DNA of 40,261 nt from Bacillota bacterium (GTDB lineage: Bacteria > Bacillota_E > RBS10-35 > JAJYVN01), in assembly GCA_021846605.1 (NCBI GenBank), contig JAJZWQ010000004.1:1-40261 (forward strand), in the 5' to 3' direction. This document shows, one piece after another, positions 1 through 8,438 of this stretch. Each line of letters opens with the position of its first letter. The first letter of the stretch is position 1. The translations under genes and the position numbers were made by a program. The notes beneath the pieces were generated by a model. That model searched no databases. It saw only the letters and a program-made list of their open reading frames with translations, and was not told where the DNA came from.

Positions 1-1
1 C

Positions 2-115
2 GGTGGGAGGGCTGCCGACGGGTTCAGCGGCAAGGCCTTTGGACCGGTGATGGCGACCTTCCACCGCGCCGCCGGAGACCGCCGTGGCGCCTTATCTGAA
101 CGGTATTGCGGCTAG
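2..115 (+). CDS. Possible 3' end of an unidentified gene (runs off left edge)
   Basis: An open frame enters from the left edge and stops at a TAG at 113-115, giving about 37 residues (…DGFSGKAFGPVMATFHRAAG…). I do not recognise the family, and the end is not like the RlmN or RsmB proteins that often precede prpC. The remaining bases up to 237 show no other convincing gene. It may be a shadow frame. Confidence 0.2.
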   Translation, partial: GGRAADGFSGKAFGPVMATFHRAAGDRRGALSERYCG

Positions 116-237
116 CCCCCGGGCGGGAGCGGGGCGCCACTGGGGACTGCAGGCAGTGGCAGGGAGCGCGATGCGGTGCCCGAACTACAGGGAAGGACTG
201 TTTTCGGCATGGTCTGCGGTGGCAGGGGGGGCGCGCG

Positions 238-960
238 GTGCGGTTCGCCGGCATCACAGACATCGGCCGGGTGCGAGAGACCAACGAGGACAGCTATTGC
301 CTCGAAGCGCTCGACGACGGCCGGGAACTGTGGCTGCTGGCGGTGGCGGACGGGCTGGGGGGCTGCAACGCCGGAGAGGTGGCCAGCGACATCGCCATCC
401 ACGCGCTGCGGGCCAGTCTGGCCGCCGGGCGCGGCGGGCAGTGGGCGGCGATCCTGTCCGGGGCCGTGATGGCGGCGCACGCGCGCATCCTGGAACGGGC
501 GGCTCGCGGTGGGGAACTGAGCGGCATGGGTACGACGCTGACCGCGGTGGTGCTCGAAGGACATGTGGCACACTGGGGCCATGTTGGTGACAGCAGGGCC
601 TACATATTGGGCGCCGAGGGGCTCCGGACGCTGACGCGCGATCATTCGGTGGCCGGCCGCCTGGTGGACGAGGGGTTCATCGATCCGGAGGCCGCGCGCC
701 AGCACCCGCAGCGCAACGTGCTCACGCAGGCCCTCGGTTTTTCGGGGACCGTCGAGGTGGAGACGGGATCGGCGCCGTTGGAGTCCGGGGACTGGCTATT
801 GGTTACCAGCGACGGCCTCACGGCCGTGGTCGAGGACCGGGAGATCGTGGCCCTGGCGCGGGAGGCCGGGGAACCTTTGGCCCTTGTAGAACGTCTTGTG
901 GCTTTGGCGAACGCGCGCGGTGGTCCAGATAACATCACCGTGTTGGCGGCATTAGGTTGA
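238..960 (+). CDS. prpC: PP2C-family Ser/Thr protein phosphatase
   Basis: A 240-residue PPM/PP2C phosphatase that should dephosphorylate targets of the adjacent PASTA kinase in the cytoplasm. The metal-binding motifs are visible in order: an N-terminal RETNEDS motif, VADGLGG near residue 38, SGMGTTLTAV, GHVGDSRAY, TRDHS, TSDGL and a C-terminal GGPDNITV. Length matches the Bacillus PrpC type (about 250 aa). I chose GTG at 238 because it follows a G-rich stretch (GGGGGG) and starts the protein just before the conserved first beta strand (FAGITDIGRVRETNED). The kinase gene starts 22 bases downstream, so the two are probably co-transcribed, as in Bacillus prpC-prkC. Confidence 0.93.
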   Translation: MRFAGITDIGRVRETNEDSYCLEALDDGRELWLLAVADGLGGCNAGEVASDIAIHALRASLAAGRGGQWAAILSGAVMAAHARILERAARGGELSGMGTTLTAVVLEGHVAHWGHVGDSRAYILGAEGLRTLTRDHSVAGRLVDEGFIDPEAARQHPQRNVLTQALGFSGTVEVETGSAPLESGDWLLVTSDGLTAVVEDREIVALAREAGEPLALVERLVALANARGGPDNITVLAALG

Positions 961-982
961 AGGCGAGGGAGGCCCGGGCACA

Positions 983-3325
983 GTGATCGGTCGCATGCTC
1001 GGTGGCCGCTACATCGTCGAGAGCCGTGTCGGCGGGGGCGGGATGGCCACCGTTTATCGGGGTACGGATGCGTCGCTGCGACGGCAGGTGGCGCTCAAAG
1101 TCCTGCGCGCCCAGTTCGCGGGGGATACGGATTTCATCAATCGCTTCCGCCGAGAGGCGCGGGCGGCGGCGAGCCTGTCGCACCCGAACATTGTCGCCGT
1201 CTTCGATGTGGGCCAGGACGGGGACGATTGCCACTACATCGTGCAGGAGTTCATTGAGGGGCGGACGCTCAAGGATCGCATCCGCGACGAGGGCCCGCTG
1301 CCGGTGGTCGAGGCGTTGGAGATCACACAGCAGGTGCTGCGCGCCCTGGGACAGGCCCACTCGTTCGGGGTCATCCACCGCGACGTGAAGCCGCAGAACG
1401 TCCTGCTGACCAAGGACGGGCGCGTCAAGGTGACCGACTTCGGGATCGCCCAGGCCGAGACGGGCAACACCGCCCACAGCGGCACGATCGTGGGCACCGC
1501 GCATTACGCGGCGCCCGAACAGGTGCGCGGGCGGGCCACCGACGAGCGCTGCGACCTGTATTCCACGGGTGTCATGCTGTACGAGTTGCTCACCGGACAG
1601 GTGCCGTACGACGGCGACAACCCCTTGGCCGTCGCGCTCCAACACGTCGAGGATCCGGTGCCCGACCCCCTGGCGCTGCGGCCGGAACTGCCGCCGGAGG
1701 TCGGCGCGGTGGTCCAGCACGCCATGCAGAAGGCGCCGAACGACCGATACGCTTCCACCCTGGACTTCATGGCCGACATCGAGGCGCTCTTGGCGGGGAA
1801 GAAGCCCAAGTACGCCACGGTGCCAGTCCCCAAGGAGGTGGAGGATCCGCTGGCCGCAGCAGGAGGCGCTGCGCTCCCCCCGGCCCCTCCGGCCCGGCGG
1901 CGCGGTTGGGGGCGCGGGGCACGCGGCTTGGTGTGGGCGCTGGTCATCCTGCTGTGTGCGGGCGGCGCCGCCGCGGGCGTGCGCGCCGCCATCCGGCGCG
2001 TGCTCGTGGTGCCCACCGTGGCGGTTCCCGCCGTCGTGGGCCAGGACCTGACCGCGGCGGAGGCCGCCATGAACAAGGCGGGCCTGGTCCCGACGGTGCG
2101 GCTGCAAACCGCCGCCCAGCCCATCGGCACGATTGTCAAGACGGATCCCACCGCGGGGACGACGCTGCGCAAAGGGCAGCCGGTCACGCTTTGGCAGTCC
2201 GGGGGGCCGCAGTCCATGCCGATGCCGGACGTGGGCGATCTGACCGTGGCCACGGCGGAGAGCGAGTTGCAGGGCCTGGGCCTGAAGGTGCAGGTCGCCC
2301 CGCAGCCGAGTTTCAGCACGCAGGTGCCCCAGGGCTATGTGCTCTCCAGCAGCCCGCCGGCCAACCAGACCGTCATCTCAGGCAACACGGTCACCCTGAC
2401 GCTGAGCGCGGGACCGCAGAACTCGGGCAGCCTGCCGAATTACGTCGGTGAAGCGAATTCCAAGGTCGAGGCGAGCCTGGCCAAGCGCCAGTTGGCGCTG
2501 GGGAAGGTGACCACGGCCAAGAGCGGATGGCCCAAGGGGATCGTCACCGCGACCAGCCCGACGGCCGGGACGCCCATGCTGCCCAAGGACACGGTGGCGC
2601 TCACGGTGTCCAGCGGCTGCGTCTTCTCGCAGCCCGAGACGTTCGTGGCTGGCGCCGTCCAGACCGGGGGATCCGGCGCCACGCCGGTGGCCGGGAACTC
2701 GGGCGGGGTGTTGGGCAGCGTCCTGGGGCTGGTGGGTGGGGCTCCCGATGGCGGGAACGTGTCCGACGCCTCGGCGGGCTCCCCCGGGCCGACCAGCGGA
2801 ACCTCGTCCACGACGTCCGGCTCGTCTACGACCTCAGGCTCGTCCAGCACGTCCACGACCTCGGGCTCGTCCAGCACGTCCACGACGTCCAGCACATCCA
2901 CGGGAGGGTCGTCGTCCACGGCCTCCGGGACGTCGGGCCAACTGCGGGAACAGATCTTTGTCGTCGACACCGGGTCCTCGTCGGTGCAGCGGGAACTGTT
3001 CAACTCCAAGGTGTCGGCCGGGAAGACCTTCACCGTGGACATCTGCTGGTCGTCGGCGCAGGGAGCCACCTGGACCTGGTTGCAGAATGGGGTGCTCAGC
3101 GGCAGCGGTGTGGTGGGCTCCGGTGCCTCGACGTCGACCAGTTCCTCCAAGAGTGGGACCGGTGGTAAGACGAGTTCGGGCAGTTCCACCAGCAGTTCCG
3201 CGAGCAGTTCGGGCGGTGGCACGACCGCGACGGCGGGGACCGTGTCCGGGACCTCCGGGGCTCCGAGCGGGACGTCTTCGACGTCGAGTGCGAGCCAGAG
3301 CGGGACGACGGGGAAGAGCCCCTGA
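983..3325 (+). CDS. prkC: PASTA-domain Ser/Thr protein kinase with extended Ser/Thr-rich extracellular tail
   Basis: A 780-residue membrane kinase of the PrkC/Stk1/IreK type, which senses muropeptides or lipid II outside and phosphorylates cytoplasmic proteins. The Hanks kinase domain covers about residues 9-270, with the glycine loop VGGGGMATVYRG, the catalytic loop HRDVKPQN and DFGIA. One membrane segment lies at about 315-337. Three PASTA repeats follow at about 346-410, 412-478 and 482-545. Unusually, a low-complexity Ser/Thr/Gly linker (about 595-650), a further compact segment (about 653-712, starting EQIFVVDTG) and a second Ser-rich tail to residue 780 come after the PASTA repeats. GTG at 983 follows a GGGAGG site. 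It sits between its phosphatase and rsgA, as in Bacillus. Confidence 0.95.
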   Translation: MIGRMLGGRYIVESRVGGGGMATVYRGTDASLRRQVALKVLRAQFAGDTDFINRFRREARAAASLSHPNIVAVFDVGQDGDDCHYIVQEFIEGRTLKDRIRDEGPLPVVEALEITQQVLRALGQAHSFGVIHRDVKPQNVLLTKDGRVKVTDFGIAQAETGNTAHSGTIVGTAHYAAPEQVRGRATDERCDLYSTGVMLYELLTGQVPYDGDNPLAVALQHVEDPVPDPLALRPELPPEVGAVVQHAMQKAPNDRYASTLDFMADIEALLAGKKPKYATVPVPKEVEDPLAAAGGAALPPAPPARRRGWGRGARGLVWALVILLCAGGAAAGVRAAIRRVLVVPTVAVPAVVGQDLTAAEAAMNKAGLVPTVRLQTAAQPIGTIVKTDPTAGTTLRKGQPVTLWQSGGPQSMPMPDVGDLTVATAESELQGLGLKVQVAPQPSFSTQVPQGYVLSSSPPANQTVISGNTVTLTLSAGPQNSGSLPNYVGEANSKVEASLAKRQLALGKVTTAKSGWPKGIVTATSPTAGTPMLPKDTVALTVSSGCVFSQPETFVAGAVQTGGSGATPVAGNSGGVLGSVLGLVGGAPDGGNVSDASAGSPGPTSGTSSTTSGSSTTSGSSSTSTTSGSSSTSTTSSTSTGGSSSTASGTSGQLREQIFVVDTGSSSVQRELFNSKVSAGKTFTVDICWSSAQGATWTWLQNGVLSGSGVVGSGASTSTSSSKSGTGGKTSSGSSTSSSASSSGGGTTATAGTVSGTSGAPSGTSSTSSASQSGTTGKSP
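2831..2884 (+). repeat. Two 27-base tandem repeats in prkC
   Basis: Two copies of a 27-base unit differing at one base (unit begins ACCTC[A/G]GGCTCGTCC) lie head to tail at 2831-2857 and 2858-2884, with a shorter partial copy after them. They encode the Ser/Thr-rich linker of the kinase (TSGSSSTST type). Repeats of this kind change length by slippage while keeping frame, so linker length may differ between strains. Confidence 0.8.
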
Positions 3326-3375
3326 GCGCTGGTGGGGGCCGGGCGGCGCAGGGTGGGGCCCCGCTGGCCGGGGTT

Positions 3376-4389
3376 GTGGTGGGTGGCCAGAACGGGCTGT
3401 GGTGGGTGGCCACCGCAGAGGGCAACCTGCTGTGCCGGTTGCGTGGACGTCTGTTGCCCCGGGGGCCGGAGCGCTGGCGCGACATCCGCGATCTGGAGCG
3501 CGCGAGCGGTTCCCTGGACGCGGATCCCGACGACGAGGAGGCCACCCCGGCCCTGCCCGACGCCCCGACGCGCGTTCGCGGTTCGCGGGGCAGCGTCGCC
3601 GACGCCGGTCCGGAACCGCTGGCGGGCGACCGCGTGGAGTGCCGCGCCCTGGGGGAGGGGCGGGGCCGGATCGAGGCGGTGCTTCCCCGCGACCGGGTGC
3701 TGGAGCGTCCGCCGGTCGCCAACTGCGACCACGTCCTGCTGGTGGTGAGTTGGGATGCGCCGCCGTTGTCTCCCGCCTTCGTGGACCGTGTTCTGGTCGA
3801 TGCGGCCGCGCATGGTTGCGCCGCCACCATTGGCCTGAACAAGGCGGACATGCTGGTCGACGGTGCGCGGGGTGCGGCCGAGGCCGCCCTGGCGGCCTGG
3901 AGGCGGGCCGGGTTCACCGTGCTGATCACCTCGGCCGTGACGGGCGAGGGCTTGGACGCGGTGTCCGCCGCCCTGACGGGCAGGCTGACGGTGCTGGCCG
4001 GTCCCAGCGGGGCCGGGAAATCGCGTCTGCTCCAGGCGCTCGTTCCCGAACGCCCGCGCCGGTCGGGGGAACTGTCTGCTCGCAGCCGCCGGGGCCGGCA
4101 CACGACCCGCGCGGTGGACCTGTTGCCCCTGTCCGGCGGGGGGTGGGTCGCGGACACCCCCGGCTTCAGCCGGCTCTCGTTGGAGCGGGTCGCCCCCGAG
4201 GAGTTGGCGGGGTTCTATCCGGAGTTCGCGACCCATGCCGATGCCTGCCGTTTCCGCGGGTGCCGGCATGCCAGCGAGCCGGACTGCGCGGTGCGCGCCG
4301 CCGCCGAGGCGGGCGAGTTGGACGCCGAGCGGTACGCCCGCTACCTCCAACTTCTGTCGGAACTCGAGAGTCGCCGCCCCGCGTATTAG
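3376..4389 (+). CDS. rsgA: Ribosome small subunit-dependent GTPase A
   Basis: A 337-residue circularly permuted GTPase that checks maturation of the 30S ribosomal subunit. The permuted order is visible: G4 NKAD near residue 155, then the P-loop GPSGAGKS near 210, then RHTTR and the G3 motif DTPG. A C-terminal zinc site follows, with Cys and His residues in FRGCRH and DCAV. An N-terminal OB-fold segment precedes the GTPase domain. The start is GTG at 3376, or the next codon, also GTG; neither has a strong ribosome site, so the exact start is uncertain. It follows prkC by 50 bases in the conserved order prpC-prkC-rsgA-rpe. Confidence 0.94.
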   Translation: MVGGQNGLWWVATAEGNLLCRLRGRLLPRGPERWRDIRDLERASGSLDADPDDEEATPALPDAPTRVRGSRGSVADAGPEPLAGDRVECRALGEGRGRIEAVLPRDRVLERPPVANCDHVLLVVSWDAPPLSPAFVDRVLVDAAAHGCAATIGLNKADMLVDGARGAAEAALAAWRRAGFTVLITSAVTGEGLDAVSAALTGRLTVLAGPSGAGKSRLLQALVPERPRRSGELSARSRRGRHTTRAVDLLPLSGGGWVADTPGFSRLSLERVAPEELAGFYPEFATHADACRFRGCRHASEPDCAVRAAAEAGELDAERYARYLQLLSELESRRPAY

Positions 4390-4458
4390 GACAGGAGCAG
4401 GACAGGAACGGGCGCGCGGGCCCGGAATGGGCGTGGGCGGAAAAGGGGGCATGGGCGC

Positions 4459-5160
4459 GTGGTTCCCGATGTGCCCGCCGCGGCGGGTCCGCGGCATCCG
4501 GTTTGGCTGGCGCCTTCCCTGCTCTCGGCCGATTTCACGGACATCCGCTCTGCCTGCCGCCTCGCCGAGGCGGCGGGGGCCGACGCGCTGCACCTGGATG
4601 TGATGGACGGGCGCTTCGTGCCCAACCTCACGTTCGGGCCGCTGGTGGTCGAAGCCGTGCGTCGCTGCACCAAGCTCTTCCTGGACGTCCACCTGATGAT
4701 CGTCGAACCGGACACCCTGGTGCCCGCCTTTCGCGCGGCTGGCGCGGACGGCATCACGGTGCATGCCGAGGCGGCGGTGCACCTGGAACGCACGCTGTCC
4801 GCGATCGCGGCCAGCGGCGCGCGGGCTGGCGTCGCCCTCAACCCCGCGACCGGGCCGGAGGCGGTGGAGTACGTCTGGGAGGTGGCGGGCCTCATCCTGT
4901 TGATGACGGTGAATCCGGGCTTTTCCGGACAGGCCTTCCTGCCCCAGGTGGTGGGCAAGATCCGGCGGCTGCGCGACGAGGCGGAGCGGCGGGGTTGGGC
5001 CGGACGCCTGGAGGTGGATGGGGGGATCGACCCGCGCACGGCGCCGGATGTGGTGGCCGCCGGGGCGGATATGCTGGTGGCGGGGTCGGCGATCTTCGGT
5101 CGGCCGGATCCGGTCGCCGCCGCGGCGGCGATCCGGTGCGCCGTCGCCGGGGAAGGCTGA
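4459..5160 (+). CDS. rpe: Ribulose-phosphate 3-epimerase
   Basis: A 233-residue TIM-barrel enzyme that interconverts ribulose 5-phosphate and xylulose 5-phosphate in the pentose phosphate (or Calvin) pathway. Family signatures are clear: APSLLSADF, HLDVMDGRFVPN, LDVHLMI, MTVNPGFSGQ and a late VDGGI phosphate-binding loop. Length is normal. GTG at 4459 lies about 10 bases after a GGGGG run. The gene is 69 bases after rsgA and about 80 bases before the SpoVM-like microgene. In Bacillus a thiamine pyrophosphokinase gene (thiN) lies between rpe and spoVM; it is absent here. Confidence 0.95.
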   Translation: MVPDVPAAAGPRHPVWLAPSLLSADFTDIRSACRLAEAAGADALHLDVMDGRFVPNLTFGPLVVEAVRRCTKLFLDVHLMIVEPDTLVPAFRAAGADGITVHAEAAVHLERTLSAIAASGARAGVALNPATGPEAVEYVWEVAGLILLMTVNPGFSGQAFLPQVVGKIRRLRDEAERRGWAGRLEVDGGIDPRTAPDVVAAGADMLVAGSAIFGRPDPVAAAAAIRCAVAGEG

Positions 5161-5239
5161 TGGACGGGCTCCAGCGCCGCAGTCGCCTGCATACCCTACC
5201 CCGCCACGGCTCGACGGCCGCGGTGGGGAGGGCTTGACC

Positions 5240-5323
5240 GTGCTGATGATTCGCGTTATCCGCCTGCCGGCCGCACTGGGGCGGGTCGTGCGCCTCTTCG
5301 TGCGCAGGGAGCGCCGTGGCTGA
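5240..5323 (+). CDS. spoVM: SpoVM-like sporulation micropeptide (27 aa)
   Basis: A 27-codon frame from GTG 5240 to TGA 5321-5323, with a strong ribosome site GGGGAGGG at 5225-5232 and 7-base spacing. An ATG in frame at 5246 is an alternative start. The peptide is an amphipathic, arginine-rich helix with the core IRLPAALGRVVR. This aligns with the B. subtilis SpoVM core IKLPKFLGGIVR (quoted from memory), including the helix-breaking proline and the Leu-Gly pair. SpoVM recognises the curved forespore membrane and anchors SpoIVA during coat assembly. The location downstream of rpe matches the Bacillus locus, which strengthens the call on so short a sequence. Confidence 0.78.
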   Translation: MLMIRVIRLPAALGRVVRLFVRRERRG

Positions 5324-5362
5324 GCGGTTGCCGCCGGGCACCGCCTGAAGGGGGACGGGTGT

Positions 5363-6442
5363 CTGCGCGGCAAGGCTCTCCTGCTGGAACTGCTCGCCCA
5401 GGGCGCCCCGGCCGGACTGGAGGGGGGCACGGCGGACCGCCTGCGCGCCGCCTGGCGTCCGTTGGCCGACGCGGTTGGCGGGGACCCCCTGGGCAACACC
5501 TGGGCGCTGCGCCGCGGGAGCGGCGCAGCCCGCCCGGCGCTCCTGCTGTCTGCGCATCTGGATACGATCGGCCTGGTGGTGACCCGCCTCCTCCCCGGCG
5601 GCTTCCTGCGGTTCTCCGCGATCGGAGGTGTGGACGTGCGCGCGCTTCCGGGGCGGGAGGTGCGGATCGCCGGCCGCCGCGAGATCGCCGCCGCCGTCGC
5701 CACCCTGCCGCCCCACCTGACCTCCCCCGCAGAGCGCCGACGCCTGCCCCGCATCGAGGACCTCGTGCTGGACACCGGCCATGCCGACGCCGAGTTGGAG
5801 CGGCTGGTGCGCCCCGGGGATCGCGCCTTCCTGGCGGGCGGGCCGGCTGAACTTCTGGGCGGCGCGGTGATGGGCCCCGGATTGGATAACCGCGCGGGGG
5901 TGGCCTGCCTGCACGAGGCCCTGCTGGCCGTGGCGGGCGCCGAGTTGCCCTGCGACCTCTGGGTGCTTGCCAACGTGCAGGAGGAGGTCGGGCTGCGCGG
6001 GATCGGCCCGGCCGCCCGGCGGCTGCGGCCCACCGCGGCGGTCGTGGTGGACACGGGATTCGCGCGGCAGGCTGGCGTGCCAGACGAGGACGCGCGGGCG
6101 GCGGGAGGGGGGCCGGTGCTGGCCGTTGGGCCCGCGCTGCATCCCGCCGTGGGCGCGCTCGTGGAGGCTGCGGCGGCGCGCGCCCGCATCCCCCTGCAGC
6201 GCGAGGCCATCGCCGGGCCGTCGGGAACAGACGCCTGGCCGCTGGCCGTGGCGGCCGGGGGGATTCCGGTGGGTCTGCTGTCCATCCCGCTGCGTTCCAT
6301 GCACACGCCGGCGGAGTGCGTGCAGTACCGGGACGTGGAGGCGGCCGGGCGGCTGCTGGCGGCGGTGGCGCAGCGCACCGACCGGCAGTGGGCGGCGCGC
6401 CTGTCGGGTCCGCTCTGGACGGACGGCGATGGCCCGTGGTGA
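5363..6442 (+). CDS. M42-family (glutamyl aminopeptidase/endoglucanase-like) metallopeptidase, copy 1
   Basis: A dinuclear-metal aminopeptidase of the M42/TET family, which forms large cytoplasmic assemblies that trim short peptides. All expected ligand motifs are present: SAHLDT, GLDNRAG, the catalytic QEEVG, VVDTG and a C-terminal MHTPAE. Homology runs upstream to a stretch LLLELLAQGAP, but no ATG, GTG or TTG precedes it in frame after the spoVM stop. The only in-frame candidate with a well-placed ribosome site (AAGGGGG, 8 to 9 bases) is CTG 5363. TTG 5462 is an internal alternative that would delete the N-terminal helix. It overlaps copy 2 by 4 bases (GTGA), so the three M42 genes form one operon. 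Confidence 0.85.
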   Translation: MRGKALLLELLAQGAPAGLEGGTADRLRAAWRPLADAVGGDPLGNTWALRRGSGAARPALLLSAHLDTIGLVVTRLLPGGFLRFSAIGGVDVRALPGREVRIAGRREIAAAVATLPPHLTSPAERRRLPRIEDLVLDTGHADAELERLVRPGDRAFLAGGPAELLGGAVMGPGLDNRAGVACLHEALLAVAGAELPCDLWVLANVQEEVGLRGIGPAARRLRPTAAVVVDTGFARQAGVPDEDARAAGGGPVLAVGPALHPAVGALVEAAAARARIPLQREAIAGPSGTDAWPLAVAAGGIPVGLLSIPLRSMHTPAECVQYRDVEAAGRLLAAVAQRTDRQWAARLSGPLWTDGDGPW

Positions 6443-7476
6443 GGGTGGATCGGGGTTGGCTCTCTGAACTCTGTTCCCTGCCGGGGGTGAGCGGGAGCGA
6501 GCAGCGGGTGCGCGACGCCGTCGCGGCGCGCCTGCGCCCGCTGGGGAGGCGGGGCTGGGTGGACCCACTCGGCTCGCTCGTGGTGCACGGCGGCCGCGAG
6601 GACGTCCCGCAGGTGTTGCTGGCGGCCCACTGCGACGAGGTGGGCCTCCTGGTGACCGGACACGACGACGCGGGGTTGCTCCGCATCGACGCGGTCGGGG
6701 GCATCGACCCCCGGATCCTCCCCGGTGCGGCCGTGCGTGTGGGTCCGCAGAGGATTCCCGGCGGGGTGGCCATGCCGCCGATCCACCTCGTCCCCGCCGA
6801 CCGGCGCCGGCGTGCCCCGGACCTGCGCGACCTCCGTCTGGACATCGGTGCGTCGGACCGGCGGCAGGCCGAGGCTGCGGTGCGCATCGGGGATGTCGCC
6901 GTGTTCGCGGGCCCGGTAGGCCCCCTCGGACGGCTGTTCCGCGCCAAGGCCCTGGACGACCGTGCGGGCCTGGCGGCCGTGGTGGCCGCGCTGGAGGCGG
7001 TCGGTCCCGACCTGGGGTTGGGATGGACGGTGGCGGCCACGGCCCAGGAGGAGATCGGCACCCGGGGCGCGGAGGCGGTCGCCGCCGTCCTGGACCCGGC
7101 CCTGGTCGTGGTGGTGGAGACGACCAGCGCCGCCGACCTTCCGGAGATCGGCTCGGAGCGCCGCGCGACCGTGCTGGGTGGGGGGCCCGCGCTCACGCGC
7201 CTGGACGGTGGGATGATCGCCGACGGCCCGCTCACCGAACACCTGGCGGAGACCGCGCGGCGGGCGGGCATCCCCTTCCAGTGGAAGGAGTCCGGCAGCG
7301 GGGGGACCGACGGGCGGCGCTTCCAGCAGGCCGGACTGCGGGTGGTCACCGTCTCCGTTCCGTGCCGCTACCTGCACACGCCCTGCGGCGTCATGGACCC
7401 GGCGGACGCCGACGCCGTGGCAGACTTGCTGGCGACGTGGTTGCGGCGGTTGGCCGAGGAGGGGATCGCGCGGTGA
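6439..7476 (+). CDS. M42-family metallopeptidase, copy 2
   Basis: A 345-residue M42 aminopeptidase-type protein. Metal and catalytic motifs are intact: AAHCDEVG, KALDDRAG, AQEEIGTRG, a VVVET segment where many relatives have Asp, and YLHTP near the C-terminus. The Glu in place of Asp at the fourth ligand occurs in some M42 subfamilies and need not inactivate it. The start is taken as GTG 6439, whose last two bases share the TGA of copy 1; GTG 6445 is also possible. The ribosome site is weak, suggesting translational coupling. It overlaps copy 3 by 4 bases. Confidence 0.88.
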   Translation: MRVDRGWLSELCSLPGVSGSEQRVRDAVAARLRPLGRRGWVDPLGSLVVHGGREDVPQVLLAAHCDEVGLLVTGHDDAGLLRIDAVGGIDPRILPGAAVRVGPQRIPGGVAMPPIHLVPADRRRRAPDLRDLRLDIGASDRRQAEAAVRIGDVAVFAGPVGPLGRLFRAKALDDRAGLAAVVAALEAVGPDLGLGWTVAATAQEEIGTRGAEAVAAVLDPALVVVVETTSAADLPEIGSERRATVLGGGPALTRLDGGMIADGPLTEHLAETARRAGIPFQWKESGSGGTDGRRFQQAGLRVVTVSVPCRYLHTPCGVMDPADADAVADLLATWLRRLAEEGIAR

Positions 7477-8438
7477 CCGACATTGCACGCCTTGTGGCGG
7501 ATCTGAGCAACCTTCCCGGCGCCCCGGGGCGGGAGGACGCCGTGCGGAGCCACCTGGGCGCGGTGGCGGCTGTGCTGGGCACGCCGGTGGAGATGGAGGT
7601 TGACGCCCTGGGCAACCTGCTCCTCCACCGGCCCGGCCCCGGGCGGCGGCTGCTGCTCTTGGCCGCGATGGACGAGCCCGCCCTGGTGGTCACGCACGTC
7701 GACCCGGACGGCTGGGTGTGGGTGGGGCCCGCCGGCACGCCGGACCTGGAGAGGTTGGGACGGCGGGTGCGCTTTGCCGATGGGACGCGGGCGGTTCTGG
7801 CGCGGCGACCCCCCGGCGAGGGACACGGGCGCTGGTACCTGGACGCGGGGGGAGCCGCGCCGCCCACGGCCGTGGGCGCCATGGCCGTGGCGGACCTGAA
7901 CGCCGAGATCCTCCCCGGCGGTGCCCTGGCAGGAAAGGCGCTTGGCGCGCGCGGGGCCTGCGCGGCCCTGCTTGCGGCCTTGGAGCACGCCCACCCCGGA
8001 GCCGATCTGCACGCGGCCTTCGTCTCCTGTGCCCTGCTGGACCATCGCACCGTCCCCAGCCTGGTCCGGCGGGCGGACCCTGAGATGGTGGTCTCCGTTT
8101 CCGGCGTCGCCGCCACCGATACCCCCGGCGCCACCGGGGCTGACGTGCGGCTGGGCGGCGGCGCGGTGCTGGTGGTGTCTGATCGGGGGCTTGTGGCGTC
8201 GCTCGCCGCGCTGGACGCGCTGGCCGCGGCGGCCGACCGCGCGGGGGTCCGCCCGCAGGTGGCCGTGGCCGATCCCGGGACCACCGCGGCGGGCCCGGCC
8301 CTGCGCGCGGGTGGCGGGGCGCCGGCCGGCGCCATCGGCTTCCCCCTGCGCCATGCGGGTTCGCCGGCCGAGGTCTGCCTTCCCCGGGATATCGAGGCCT
8401 GCGCCGCGGTGCTCGCCGCCCTGCCGGCGGTCCCCTGA
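7473..8438 (+). CDS. M42-family paralogue without recognisable catalytic residues (probable pseudoenzyme), copy 3
   Basis: A 321-residue protein that aligns end to end with its two M42 neighbours. The expected ligand His is Ala in AAMDE (near residue 65). The bridging Asp is Gly in KALGAR (near 158). The catalytic Glu pair is replaced in SCALLDHRT (near 186-192). The C-terminal ligand His of the usual H-[ST]-P motif is replaced by Gly in HAGSPAE. The frame is intact with a good ribosome site (GAGGAGGGG, 7456-7464) and a GTGA overlap with copy 2, so it appears to be an expressed, non-catalytic subunit rather than a decaying gene. A structural or regulatory role in a hetero-oligomer is inference. 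Confidence 0.85.
   Translation: MTDIARLVADLSNLPGAPGREDAVRSHLGAVAAVLGTPVEMEVDALGNLLLHRPGPGRRLLLLAAMDEPALVVTHVDPDGWVWVGPAGTPDLERLGRRVRFADGTRAVLARRPPGEGHGRWYLDAGGAAPPTAVGAMAVADLNAEILPGGALAGKALGARGACAALLAALEHAHPGADLHAAFVSCALLDHRTVPSLVRRADPEMVVSVSGVAATDTPGATGADVRLGGGAVLVVSDRGLVASLAALDALAAAADRAGVRPQVAVADPGTTAAGPALRAGGGAPAGAIGFPLRHAGSPAEVCLPRDIEACAAVLAALPAVP

Noticed and set aside
2440..3325. Fourth PASTA repeat in the kinase tail
   Set aside because: The segment at residues 653-712 lacks the PASTA G-x-x-x-x-A/V and proline pattern, so I list it as an unassigned segment.
2440..7488. Very long open frame on the minus strand (about 1680 codons) opposite prkC-rsgA-rpe-M42
   Set aside because: It has no domain homology and is antisense to genes with clear motifs. 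Long antisense frames arise from strong GC bias at third codon positions.
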